Origin: Thermocrinis minervae
Lineage (GTDB): Bacteria > Aquificota > Aquificia > Aquificales > Aquificaceae
DNA length: 64,000 nucleotides
Reading direction: 5' to 3'
NCBI RefSeq assembly: GCF_900142435.1
Contig: NZ_LT670846.1
Coordinates: forward strand, 586,750 to 650,749
How positions within the stretch are numbered: the stretch's first letter is position 1; the number at the start of each line of letters is the position of its first letter. Of this stretch, positions 39,064 to 46,931 are shown in pieces. Made by a program: the position numbers and the translations under genes. Below the pieces are notes generated by a model. The model was not told the DNA's origin. It worked only from the letters and a program-made list of their open reading frames with translations, and ran no database searches.

Positions 39064-40362
39064 TTATACTAGTACTCCCTCCATGCTGTAGGGCTTTGAT
39101 GCAGTCACCTTTACCAGAGCAGTCTTTCCCAAAAGTTCCTCGGGGCCAACCACCGAGACCCACCTGTTGGTCCTAGTCCTCCCTATAAGTATGCCGTCCT
39201 TGTAATCTTCAAAAAGTACCTCTTGAACAGTGCCCTCATAGCTCTTGGCTATTTGCGAGAGTATAGACTTTTGGAGTTCTATCAGTCTTGACATCCTTTC
39301 CGTCTTGACTTCATCCGGCACTTGTCCATGCATGGTGGAGGCTGGTGTACCAGGTCTTGGAGAGAACTTGAAAGAAAATACTTGTTCAAACTTCACCTTT
39401 CTAAGGACATCCAAGGTTTCTTCAAAGTCCTCCTCTGTTTCCGTAGGGAAGCCCACGATCACATCGGTGGAGAAGGTTATGCCCTTTACGTAGTGCCTGA
39501 GCATGTCTATCTTCTCCAGGTACTCTTCCTTTGTGTACCCTCTGTCCATGAGCTTTAGTATCCTGTTGGAACCAGCTTGGAAGGGCAGGTGAAGGTGTTC
39601 GCAGACCTGCGGTATCTCACCCATGGCCTTAGCTATACTCTCCGTGAGATCTTTCGGGTGGCCTGTGGTGAACCTTATTCTCTCCACACCCTCTACGCTT
39701 GCAACCTGGTATAGGAGTTCCTCAAAGGGTATACCTAAGTCTTGACCCCATGCGGTCACGTTTTGGCCAAGTAGGTGAATTTCTTTCACACCATCGTCCA
39801 CTAGAGCCTTGACCTCTTTTAGTATGCTTTCTAAAGATCTAGACCTTTGCCTACCCCTTGTGGAAGGTACCACGCAGTAAGTGCAGTTCTTATCGCAACC
39901 TTTCATAACAGTCACGTAGGCACAGTATTGGTTATCTCTAACTAGAGGGTATTCCCAAAGCTTGTCCTCGTCCTCTGGGGGGTTTTCAAGTATGGCTATA
40001 GCTTTGTAGCCAGCCTGTACTTGGTTTATCAGTTCAGGAAGCTGATGCATGTTAAAGCTAGAGAACATAAGGTCTACATCTGGAGCTTTTTTGAGGAGCT
40101 CTTCTCCCATCCTTTGAGCAAGACAACCGCAAACTCCTATTATGGCCTTAGGGTTTTTCTCCTTTATCTTCCTGTACTCTCCTAGGTGAGAGTATACCTT
40201 TTGGTCTGGCTTTTCCCTTATGGTGCATGTGTTTATAAGGATTATGTCTGCTTCTTGCCAATCTTCTGCCTGTTCGTAACCCAGGGTCTGTAAAATACCC
40301 CTTATCCTCTCAGAGTCGTTAAAGTTCATCTGACAGCCAAAAGTTTTTATGTAGTACTTCAT
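39064..40362 (-). CDS. miaB: tRNA-2-methylthio-N6-dimethylallyladenosine synthase
   Basis: MiaB is a radical-SAM methylthiotransferase that modifies A37 of tRNAs reading UNN codons. The 432-residue product has the UPF0004 domain with cluster Cys residues (FGCQMNFNDSE with Cys10, NTCTIREKP, GVCGCLAQ), the radical-SAM motif GCDKNCTYC near residue 157, and a C-terminal TRAM domain. Length is typical. The NTCT and MNxxDS motifs favour MiaB over RimO or MtaB. Confidence 0.94.
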   Translation of the reverse strand: MKYYIKTFGCQMNFNDSERIRGILQTLGYEQAEDWQEADIILINTCTIREKPDQKVYSHLGEYRKIKEKNPKAIIGVCGCLAQRMGEELLKKAPDVDLMFSSFNMHQLPELINQVQAGYKAIAILENPPEDEDKLWEYPLVRDNQYCAYVTVMKGCDKNCTYCVVPSTRGRQRSRSLESILKEVKALVDDGVKEIHLLGQNVTAWGQDLGIPFEELLYQVASVEGVERIRFTTGHPKDLTESIAKAMGEIPQVCEHLHLPFQAGSNRILKLMDRGYTKEEYLEKIDMLRHYVKGITFSTDVIVGFPTETEEDFEETLDVLRKVKFEQVFSFKFSPRPGTPASTMHGQVPDEVKTERMSRLIELQKSILSQIAKSYEGTVQEVLFEDYKDGILIGRTRTNRWVSVVGPEELLGKTALVKVTASKPYSMEGVLV

Positions 40363-40403
40363 GAGTATTTAATTTATTGCAAAAGAAGTAAAGGGGAGGA
40401 GGC

Positions 40404-40688
40404 TTACTGCCTCACTCCGTAAAAATTCGTAAGGTACTCCACTATGGCTGGAATGTCTTTTTCGTCCACGGGTGCCTTAAAGGTCTTAACCATCTTGTTT
40501 ACAGTGGCTTCCCACTGCTTCTTATTCATGAAGACTGAGTTCATCTGGATGTAGTCAAGACTGTGACAGGTAGCGCAACTGTTCATCACCAGCTCTTTAC
40601 CTGGACCGTCCTTTAGCCTTATGCTCTCCTCTCCGGAGAAGCATACTACGGAAATGGCCATAAGACCGAGCCATATAAGCTTCCTCAT
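40404..40688 (-). CDS. Periplasmic c-type cytochrome, probable sulfite dehydrogenase subunit (SorB-like)
   Basis: The product has 94 residues with a signal peptide (about 1-18), one heme-binding CATCH (residues 38-42) and Met residues downstream as candidate axial ligands. It is small and monoheme, and follows the molybdopterin sulfite dehydrogenase gene by 14 bases, as SorB follows SorA. It would pass electrons from sulfite oxidation to the respiratory chain, ultimately to an oxidase such as that encoded at 57823-61707. Confidence 0.82.
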   Translation of the reverse strand: MRKLIWLGLMAISVVCFSGEESIRLKDGPGKELVMNSCATCHSLDYIQMNSVFMNKKQWEATVNKMVKTFKAPVDEKDIPAIVEYLTNFYGVRQ

Positions 40689-40702
40689 GTTCTACCCTCC
40701 TT

Positions 40703-41935
40703 TCATACCACGTTTATCTCTACTCTTTGAACTACGTTGTGATGATAACCGGCAGGGTTCCATATGAGTTCAAAGGTCTGCGTTTGACCTATGCGGTTGG
40801 TGGCCTTAGCCATTATGACGTACTTGCCCTTCTTGTCTGCTTTGAAGGTGTACTTCCATTGTCTCCAAGAGAACCTACCGTAGTCTTTTCCGAGCTCGGC
40901 CTCTCTCCATGTCTTACCGCCATCTATGGATACTTCTACCATCTTTATACCGTAGCCTGCGTCCCAAGCCAAGCCCTTTACCTCTATGACCTGGCCCCTT
41001 CTGAATATCTGTTTGTCTCTAGGATGTAGCATAAGGGAGTTCACCACTATCTCAGTTATGGGTGTGTTGACGGCAGTCTCTTGGGAGGTAAACCTTTCCA
41101 CCATAGGGAACTTGCCCAAAGGCAGACGGTAAGCTGTAGCCATCCAAAAGCCTTTGTATGGTTGGGATACTACGTCTATGGACACTATGTGTTTTATCCA
41201 GTATGTGGCAGTCCAACCAGGAACTACTACCCTTACTGGAAAACCGTTCCAATGTGGCAGCGGCTGGTCGTTCATCTCGTAAGCAAGTATCACGTTTTCA
41301 TCCAGAGCCTTCCAGATAGGTATACTTTTGACAAAGTCAGGCTCGTTGAGTACGGGTCCATCTGCACCGTTTAGCACCACCTCAAGGGCGTTGGCCTTTA
41401 TACCAGCCTTGTTTAAGATGTCTTTTAGCCTTACACCTTTCCATTTGGCGTTACCCATAGCTCCATAACCCCACTGTACACCCGGTACGTGAGGTTTCAT
41501 CAGACCTCTTCTGTTGCCAGAACATTGGCAAAGTGCTACTATCTCCACCTGTTCAAAGTTCTTCTTTAGATCATCCAGCGACAGCTCCAAAGGTCTTTCT
41601 ACAGCATCTCCACCTATCCTCAACCTCCAGGTCTTTTCATCTACCATGGGTATGTTTGAAAGGTGATACCTCACAAAAAAGGCCTCGTTGGGAGTAAAGA
41701 TCTCTTCAAAATAGGTGACAGGGGTCTCGTAGTTTGGTGCTCTGTAGGTTTTCTTTATGAGGGGTTTCTTACCGGGTAGAGCCTCTAACACCTGCTCTTC
41801 AAGTACACCAGAAGGCAGTTCCTTTTCCGCACCTCCCAGGAGCCTCGGGTCTACCGCAGATAGGGCCATCTTAGGTAAAAGTATTCCACCTGCGGTAGCA
41901 ACCAGCGAGTTTCTTAGAAAGCTTCTCCTGTCCAT
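40703..41935 (-). CDS. Sulfite dehydrogenase, molybdopterin subunit (SorA/SoxC-like)
   Basis: The product oxidises sulfite (or a sulfane intermediate) in the periplasm. Its 410 residues begin with a Tat signal (MDRRSFLRNSLVATAGGILL). The sulfite-oxidase Moco domain follows, with the molybdenum-ligand Cys138 in CQCSGNRRG, HWNGFPVRVVVPGW and WIKHI. A C-terminal dimerisation domain (about 300-410) has the SIDGGKTWREAEL repeat. The strong promoter and GGAGG upstream suggest high expression. SorA is favoured by the adjacent small cytochrome; SoxC is the alternative, but no other sox genes are nearby. Confidence 0.86.
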   Translation of the reverse strand: MDRRSFLRNSLVATAGGILLPKMALSAVDPRLLGGAEKELPSGVLEEQVLEALPGKKPLIKKTYRAPNYETPVTYFEEIFTPNEAFFVRYHLSNIPMVDEKTWRLRIGGDAVERPLELSLDDLKKNFEQVEIVALCQCSGNRRGLMKPHVPGVQWGYGAMGNAKWKGVRLKDILNKAGIKANALEVVLNGADGPVLNEPDFVKSIPIWKALDENVILAYEMNDQPLPHWNGFPVRVVVPGWTATYWIKHIVSIDVVSQPYKGFWMATAYRLPLGKFPMVERFTSQETAVNTPITEIVVNSLMLHPRDKQIFRRGQVIEVKGLAWDAGYGIKMVEVSIDGGKTWREAELGKDYGRFSWRQWKYTFKADKKGKYVIMAKATNRIGQTQTFELIWNPAGYHHNVVQRVEINVV

Positions 41936-41969
41936 GCTTTTACCTCCAAACTTTTCTACAAAGTAACAC

Positions 41970-41997
41970 AGTATAACAGCTAATTACTCTATGTCAA
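41970..41997 (-). promoter_or_regulatory. Promoter of the sulfite dehydrogenase operon
   Basis: On the minus strand TTGACA (41997-41992), a 16-base spacer and TATACT (41975-41970) form a strong promoter. The predicted leader is about 28 bases and includes a GGAGG site 7 bases before the ATG, so this is a leadered gene. Confidence 0.75.
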
Positions 41998-42032
41998 TAA
42001 AACCTTTTAATAGAATGCATAAACTAAGCTTA

Positions 42033-42038
42033 TATAAT
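42033..42038 (+). promoter_or_regulatory. -10 box of kinase operon (leaderless type)
   Basis: TATAAT ends 9 bases before the chosen kinase ATG (42048). No ribosome site is present. No clear -35 is visible. The position supports the shorter kinase start. Confidence 0.5.
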
Positions 42039-42047
42039 TTTGCATCT

Positions 42048-42860
42048 ATGAGAGAGATATCGGAGGGTAGTATACTTTTTGAAACTTACAAAGTACTTTC
42101 CTTTCTTGGAGAAGGTATCTTTGGAAAGGTTTACAAAGTTTTAGTGCTAAAGGGGAGGTATAAGGGTAAAGTTTTAGCTATGAAGATAGCAAAAGATCCT
42201 AACACGGTGCATTATCTTATGAAAGAAGCTCAAACTCTGTTGCTCTTTAACCATCCTCATATAGTGTCTCTTATAAGCTACATACATAAGAAGGATACAC
42301 ACGAGCTTTTTGTATTGTATGAGCTTATGGATACAGACCTTAAGACCCATGTGTTATCAAGGGGAACTCTCTCTGAGGAAGAAGCTTTAAGGGTGTTGTT
42401 TCATGTTTCACAAGGGCTGGACTACATACACAGAAGGGGTTACATTCACGGAGATATAAAACCTGAAAACATATTTGGTAAAAAAGTGCTCAGGGATGTC
42501 CTCTGGAAGCTTGGTGATTTTAGCCTAGTGCGTATCAGAGGATCGGGTGCTTTGGTGGATGTAAAGGGTACTGTGGGCTACATAGCACCCGAAGTTTTTA
42601 AGGGTGAGGTTCATAGAAGTAGCGACGTGTACTCTCTAGGATGTGTTCTTTACTTTATGCTAACAGGTAGGCACCCTTTCTATTCTGAGAATCCGTCGGA
42701 ATCTTTAAAGAAAAACAAGGAAGGCTTGTTAACCTTTCCAGAGGGTCTTTCTCCTCAGATGGAACATCTTCTGGAAAGGATGCTTTCCAAGGATCATACA
42801 AGAAGGTTTAAGAATGCAGGGGAACTGTTGGATTATCTTATAAAAAACAGGTTATCATGA
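42048..42860 (+). CDS. Serine/threonine protein kinase (Hanks type), cytoplasmic
   Basis: The 270-residue product is a single kinase domain with no membrane anchor or sensor domain. It has the Gly-rich loop GEGIFGKVYK (21-30), the ATP Lys46 in AMKIAK, Glu60, the catalytic loop HGDIKPEN (134-141, Gly in place of the usual Arg, so a non-RD kinase), DFS (157-159) in place of DFG, and APE (180-182). All catalytic residues are present. An earlier ATG at 41991 would place the start before the promoter. It overlaps the next gene by 4 bases, in a three-gene unit with a deacetylase and a glycosyltransferase. Confidence 0.9.
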   Translation: MREISEGSILFETYKVLSFLGEGIFGKVYKVLVLKGRYKGKVLAMKIAKDPNTVHYLMKEAQTLLLFNHPHIVSLISYIHKKDTHELFVLYELMDTDLKTHVLSRGTLSEEEALRVLFHVSQGLDYIHRRGYIHGDIKPENIFGKKVLRDVLWKLGDFSLVRIRGSGALVDVKGTVGYIAPEVFKGEVHRSSDVYSLGCVLYFMLTGRHPFYSENPSESLKKNKEGLLTFPEGLSPQMEHLLERMLSKDHTRRFKNAGELLDYLIKNRLS

Positions 42861-43534
42861 AGGTCCTGACGTACCACAGCATAGGCATACCACCAAAGGA
42901 GGCAAGGCTGAAAACCCTTTACGTTAACCCAAAAGCCTTTGAAAGACAGATCTGGCTTTTGAAAACTCTGGGCTTTAGGTTTCTCAGACTATCAGAGGTA
43001 CTTTCTGGGAACTTTTCCGGGAAGTCTGTCCTTCTAACCTTTGACGATGCATACTCGGACTTCTTTGAAAATGCTTATCCTGTGTTAAAAAGGTACAATA
43101 TACCCGCCGTAGTGTTTGTTCCTGTGATGTGCGTAGGCAAGTTTAACCTGTGGGACTGGAAAGAGCTTAGAGTAAAGAAGCCTATAATGAGTTGGGATCA
43201 AATAAAAATGCTCGTGGAAGAAGGCTTTGAAATAGGCTCTCACACTCTTACACATCCATTCCTCTCGCGTATTCCACCGGAACAGGCAGCTAGGGAGATA
43301 GAGGATTCTAAAAAGATCCTTGAGGACAAACTGGGGGTTGAAGTAGTCTCCTTTTGCTATCCGTACGGAGATTATAACAACATGGTGAGGGATATGGTAG
43401 CTAGGGCAGGCTACAGGATAGCTTTTACTACCAAAAAAGGATCTTTTGAAGACAGCCCAAACATCTATGAGGTAAGAAGGATAACCATCTTTGGAAACGA
43501 CTTATTACCAAAGTTTTTTCTGAAATGCTTATAG
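42857..43534 (+). CDS. Polysaccharide deacetylase (NodB fold)
   Basis: The 225-residue product removes acyl groups from an amino sugar. It has LLTFDDAYSD (catalytic and metal-binding Asp-Asp), GSHTLTHP (two metal-binding His) and FCYPYGDYN, all in NodB order. There is no signal peptide, so it acts in the cytoplasm or at the inner face of the membrane, on a sugar or lipid-linked intermediate rather than on finished cell wall. It overlaps the kinase gene by 4 bases and the glycosyltransferase gene by 10 bases. Confidence 0.9.
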   Translation: MKVLTYHSIGIPPKEARLKTLYVNPKAFERQIWLLKTLGFRFLRLSEVLSGNFSGKSVLLTFDDAYSDFFENAYPVLKRYNIPAVVFVPVMCVGKFNLWDWKELRVKKPIMSWDQIKMLVEEGFEIGSHTLTHPFLSRIPPEQAAREIEDSKKILEDKLGVEVVSFCYPYGDYNNMVRDMVARAGYRIAFTTKKGSFEDSPNIYEVRRITIFGNDLLPKFFLKCL

Positions 43535-44577
43535 CGTGGTTAAACGCCAATCCAAACCCCAACTTTGGTGGGACAGAACTCCACACATTGCAGATGATAA
43601 AAGAGCTCAGCAAGAGAAAGGTGCCCCTAGTTCTCCTGTGTGCTGAGGGATCTTATGTAGACAGAAACGCACCCAAAGGTATAGAAAAGTTCTACCTAAC
43701 CATAGGAAATAGCCTTGCTCTCTACAACACTCTAAAGCTGTATCAACTCCTTAAGCACATAAAGCCTTATGTCCTTGTAGCTAACAACGGCAAGGAGTAT
43801 CCCAACGCTCTTTTGGCTGGAAAGTTAGCTAGTGTAAGGGTTGCCTTCTTTAGACACATGGAGAGGATGAAAAATCCCCTTGTAAGAAGGTTTGTCTTTC
43901 CCTATGTGGACATGTTCTTCGCAGTGAGTGATCACGTAAGACAAAAGCTTATACAGGAGGGTGTAAAACCAGACAAGGTTAGGGTGATCTACAACCCTGT
44001 TGACGAGGAGAGGTTTTACTACAAGCCAAAGGAGGAAAACTCTATAAGAATACTCTTTGTAGGAAAGCTCGACGAAGGGAAAGGTATCTTTGACCTTCTT
44101 GAAGCCTTCAGACTTCTCATGACCGAAAGGAAAGATGTAACCCTTGTTTACGTAGGTGATGGTAAGCATAAAGAATCACTCTTCCAACGCATTCATTCCC
44201 TCGGGCTTACCCAAAAGGTAAAGCTTGTAGGATACACTCACAACGTGGAAGATTATTACAGAAATGCCCATGTAGTTGTAATACCTTCCAAGTACACAGA
44301 AGCTTTTCCAAGAGTAGCCCTTGAGGCATTGGCATGTGGATGTACCCTGGTAGCTTCTGACGTAGGTGGAACAAAGGAGGCAATAATAGAAGGTAAGAAT
44401 GGCTTTGTCTTCAGAGCCGGAGACATAGAAGACCTTTTGTTAAAGTTAAAGCTTGCCATAGAAAACTGGAAAAGCTTCTCACAAGCATCCCTTGAGCTCT
44501 ACAGGAATAAATTTTCCACAGATAGGGTGATAGACAATTTCCTCGGGGCTTTACAATCTCTCTCAAAAGTAATATAA
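43525..44577 (+). CDS. Glycosyltransferase family 4
   Basis: The 350-residue product has a GT-B fold. The N-terminal domain begins NANPNFGGTELHTL. The C-terminal donor site has RILFVGKLDEGKGIFDLLEAF and the family motif EAFPRVALEALACGCTLVASDVGG (in part), with the conserved Glu pair. The likely role is LPS or exopolysaccharide synthesis. It is translationally coupled to the deacetylase gene. The tRNA-Val promoter lies inside its 3' end. Confidence 0.9.
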   Translation: MLIAWLNANPNPNFGGTELHTLQMIKELSKRKVPLVLLCAEGSYVDRNAPKGIEKFYLTIGNSLALYNTLKLYQLLKHIKPYVLVANNGKEYPNALLAGKLASVRVAFFRHMERMKNPLVRRFVFPYVDMFFAVSDHVRQKLIQEGVKPDKVRVIYNPVDEERFYYKPKEENSIRILFVGKLDEGKGIFDLLEAFRLLMTERKDVTLVYVGDGKHKESLFQRIHSLGLTQKVKLVGYTHNVEDYYRNAHVVVIPSKYTEAFPRVALEALACGCTLVASDVGGTKEAIIEGKNGFVFRAGDIEDLLLKLKLAIENWKSFSQASLELYRNKFSTDRVIDNFLGALQSLSKVI

Positions 44578-44578
44578 T
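44550..44578 (+). promoter_or_regulatory. Promoter of tRNA-Val
   Basis: TTTACA (44550-44555), a 17-base spacer and TATAAT (44573-44578) lie inside the end of the glycosyltransferase gene. The predicted start near 44585 is about 8 bases before the mature tRNA. Confidence 0.75.
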
Positions 44579-44592
44579 GAAATGAGATCTGA

Positions 44593-44668
44593 AGGCGCGT
44601 AGCTCAGTTGGGAGAGCGCCGCCCTTACAAGGCGGAGGTCGGGGGTTCGAGTCCCCCCGTGCCTACCA
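44593..44668 (+). tRNA. trnV: tRNA-Val (anticodon TAC), CCA encoded
   Basis: Cloverleaf: acceptor AGGCGCG/CGTGCCT with one G-T pair, D arm GCTC/GAGC, anticodon loop CTTACAA (anticodon TAC), and T arm GGGGG-TTCGAGT-CCCCC. The discriminator is A, followed by an encoded CCA. The other two tRNAs in the window do not encode CCA. Confidence 0.96.
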
Positions 44669-44740
44669 TAACACTGTTCATACTCCGTTAATCCTTTTTA
44701 CGTATCTTAATCCTCAGGAAATCCCATCAGGAGGTGTGTC

Positions 44741-45037
44741 ATGAAGAAAGTGCTAGGACTCATGCTCGTTCTACCCTTTGTAGCCCTTTCCAATCCTATG
44801 ATGATGCATCATAGGATGGAGATGTGGTGCCAGCAGAACTTTGATAAGTGCAAGGCCCACAAGTTGGAAGCCATACGTATAAGAGAAAAGTATCTCCCAA
44901 AGGAGAAGGAATGCGTTGAAAAATCAAAGACCTTTGAGGAGATGAGGGCATGTCTGAAAGATGTGAGAGCTCATATGAGGGAAGAATTTTCTCAGATGCG
45001 TCAAAGGATGATGGAGGAGGTTAAACCATCGCCCTGA
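44741..45037 (+). CDS. Small periplasmic helical protein with paired cysteines (CpxP/Spy-like context)
   Basis: The product has 98 residues with a signal peptide (about 1-17). The mature part is Met- and His-rich at its start (MMMHHRMEMW), then helical, with Cys pairs spaced Cx6C and Cx12C. AGGAGG precedes the ATG. The gene directly overlaps a response regulator-histidine kinase pair, the setting in which CpxP-, Spy- or metal-binding accessory proteins are found. The sequence itself shows no clear family signature, so the name reflects context. Confidence 0.7.
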   Translation: MKKVLGLMLVLPFVALSNPMMMHHRMEMWCQQNFDKCKAHKLEAIRIREKYLPKEKECVEKSKTFEEMRACLKDVRAHMREEFSQMRQRMMEEVKPSP

Positions 45038-45690
45038 GGATACTCCTCATAGAGGATGATCCCACGTTAGCGAGGACTTTAAAATCTCTTCTAGAAAAGC
45101 TGGGCTTTGAGGTCCTAATTTCCTTTGATGGAAAGAGAGGTTACGAGCTTGCTACAACTGAGGAGTTTGACCTCATACTGCTGGACTTTCTCCTACCTTC
45201 CATGGACGGTGAAAGCTTACTTAAGTCTTTAAGACAGGCGGGGGTAAACACCCCCGTCCTTGTACTTACCGTCGTCTCGGACGTGTCCAAAAAGGTAGAC
45301 CTGTTAAGCATAGGAGCTGATGACTACCTTACCAAACCTTTCCATTTGGAAGAACTGCTTGCAAGGATAAAGGCCTTAATAAGAAGAAGTTATAAGAAGA
45401 GTTCAGACCTGTTGAAAGCAGGACCAGTGCTAGTGGATACATCAAAGAAGAAGGTTTACGTTAACGACAGGGAAGTGATGTTAACAGCCAGTGAATACTC
45501 CATACTAGAATATCTACTCCTAAACAGGGGTAAGTTTGTGAGCAGAGACGAGATACTTTTAAAGGCACTATCTTCCAGGAGCCAACCTGAGAGTAACAGC
45601 GTGGAGGTGCTCATATCCCGACTTAGAAAGAAGCTTGGGATCAGAGATTTCATAAAATCCGCCAGAGGTTTCGGATACATAGTGGAATGA
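45028..45690 (+). CDS. OmpR-type response regulator with non-canonical start codon
   Basis: The product has a receiver domain (RILLIEDDP at the start, phospho-acceptor near Asp53 in LLDFLLPS, LTKPF with the conserved Lys) and a winged-helix DNA-binding domain ending GFGYIVE. Between the in-frame stop TAA (45022-45024) and RILLIEDD there is no ATG, GTG or TTG. The codons are ACC ATC GCC CTG. GGAGG at 45016-45020 lies 7 bases before ATC (45028), so ATC, or less likely CTG (45034), is the start. The first ATG, at 45202, would delete half the receiver. The product is about 220 residues from ATC and is coupled to the kinase by ATGA. Confidence 0.82.
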   Translation: MALRILLIEDDPTLARTLKSLLEKLGFEVLISFDGKRGYELATTEEFDLILLDFLLPSMDGESLLKSLRQAGVNTPVLVLTVVSDVSKKVDLLSIGADDYLTKPFHLEELLARIKALIRRSYKKSSDLLKAGPVLVDTSKKKVYVNDREVMLTASEYSILEYLLLNRGKFVSRDEILLKALSSRSQPESNSVEVLISRLRKKLGIRDFIKSARGFGYIVE

Positions 45691-46931
45691 TAAGATCTCT
45701 CACTACAAGGTTTAGGCTATTAGGTTTCACGTTCTTTATACTCATCACCTTACTTCACCTTGTTCTTTACTACATGGTAAGCTATGCCCTATTTTCATCG
45801 ATAGACAAACACCTTTTAGAGGATACTCAGACGTTTGAATCTTCTTATCTCTCTGGAAGCCAACCGGAAAGGAGTAGTATTGAAGTTTACACAGTGAGAA
45901 CACCGCAAGGATACGTGCTTGACAGCTCAGAGGATATTTTACTTCCACCACCATCTTCTGTGAAAGAGCTTCCACAGATTAGCACCGTGAAGGTTAACGA
46001 CAATTACTATAGGATGATAAGCTACAGGATGAACAACAACTTCATAGCACAGTACGCTATAAACATCTCCTCAGAAATATCCTTTCTACATACGTTTAAA
46101 AAGCTTCTTTTTTTATCTTGGTTTTTCTTTGTATGCTTACTTATCTTACTTTACTTATTCATTCTGACACCTATACAGAGGTCTATAGTCCACCTTGGAG
46201 AAGCTATAACCAGGGAAGAATTAAACCGCGTGTATACCTACAAAGAGTTTGAACCTCTAGTTAGCAAGTTTAGAGAGTACACAGAAAAGCTAAAAGAGCT
46301 ATCCTTAAGACAGAAAAACTTACTTCTTGCGTTAGTTCATTCTGTAAAAACTCCTCTCTCTGTAGCCATACTCATGATAGAGGATGCTATACTTTCGGGA
46401 AGAAAGGATTTAGACCCTCTAAAGGAAGAGCTTTGGAGACTTGAGAACAACATCAACCTCTTCCTCAGGATGGCAAAGCTTGAGGAAAGTAAGGCGATCG
46501 TAAGCTTGGAAAGACTAGACATTCTTTCCCTTATCATGGACAGCCTAAGGCTGTACGACAGAAGTAGGCTTAAACTAAAAGGTAAAAGCTGTTACGTTTT
46601 CTCTGACAGGCAAATACTGCTGGAAATACTTAACATACTTTTGGACAATGCCTTTAGACACGGTGTGAACAACTGTAAGGTGAGGGTTTTGATAAAAGAC
46701 AAGCCTTCTTACGCGGAAGTCCTCATAAGCAACCTATCTGAAAAGCCAATACAACCTGATAAGATGTTTAAACCCTTTGAGGGCAAGTATACAGGTATAG
46801 GTCTATACGTGGCTAAAAACCTAGCACAGGTAGTAGGAGCCGACATAACCATAAGACAGAAACAGATTTCTAGAGGTATCTACCTAATAGTCGTAAAGCT
46901 AACCGTTCCTAAACAAGCATCCCATCCCTGA
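45687..46931 (+). CDS. Sensor histidine kinase
   Basis: This is the partner of the response regulator just upstream. The 414-residue product has membrane helices at about 11-35 and 148-168 enclosing a periplasmic sensor region of about 110 residues. A linker and the H-box VHSVKTPLS follow (His218, with Ser in place of the usual Glu after His), then the N-box NILLDNAFRHG and a shortened G-box region (GKYTGIGLYVAKNLAQ). The periplasmic protein encoded ahead may be its ligand or sensor aid. The 3' end overlaps the ABC ATPase gene on the other strand by 23 bases. Confidence 0.9.
   Translation: MIRSLTTRFRLLGFTFFILITLLHLVLYYMVSYALFSSIDKHLLEDTQTFESSYLSGSQPERSSIEVYTVRTPQGYVLDSSEDILLPPPSSVKELPQISTVKVNDNYYRMISYRMNNNFIAQYAINISSEISFLHTFKKLLFLSWFFFVCLLILLYLFILTPIQRSIVHLGEAITREELNRVYTYKEFEPLVSKFREYTEKLKELSLRQKNLLLALVHSVKTPLSVAILMIEDAILSGRKDLDPLKEELWRLENNINLFLRMAKLEESKAIVSLERLDILSLIMDSLRLYDRSRLKLKGKSCYVFSDRQILLEILNILLDNAFRHGVNNCKVRVLIKDKPSYAEVLISNLSEKPIQPDKMFKPFEGKYTGIGLYVAKNLAQVVGADITIRQKQISRGIYLIVVKLTVPKQASHP

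Noticed and set aside
41991-42047. Kinase starting 19 codons earlier
   Set aside because: The early ATG lies upstream of the TATAAT box, and the extra residues do not belong to the kinase fold.
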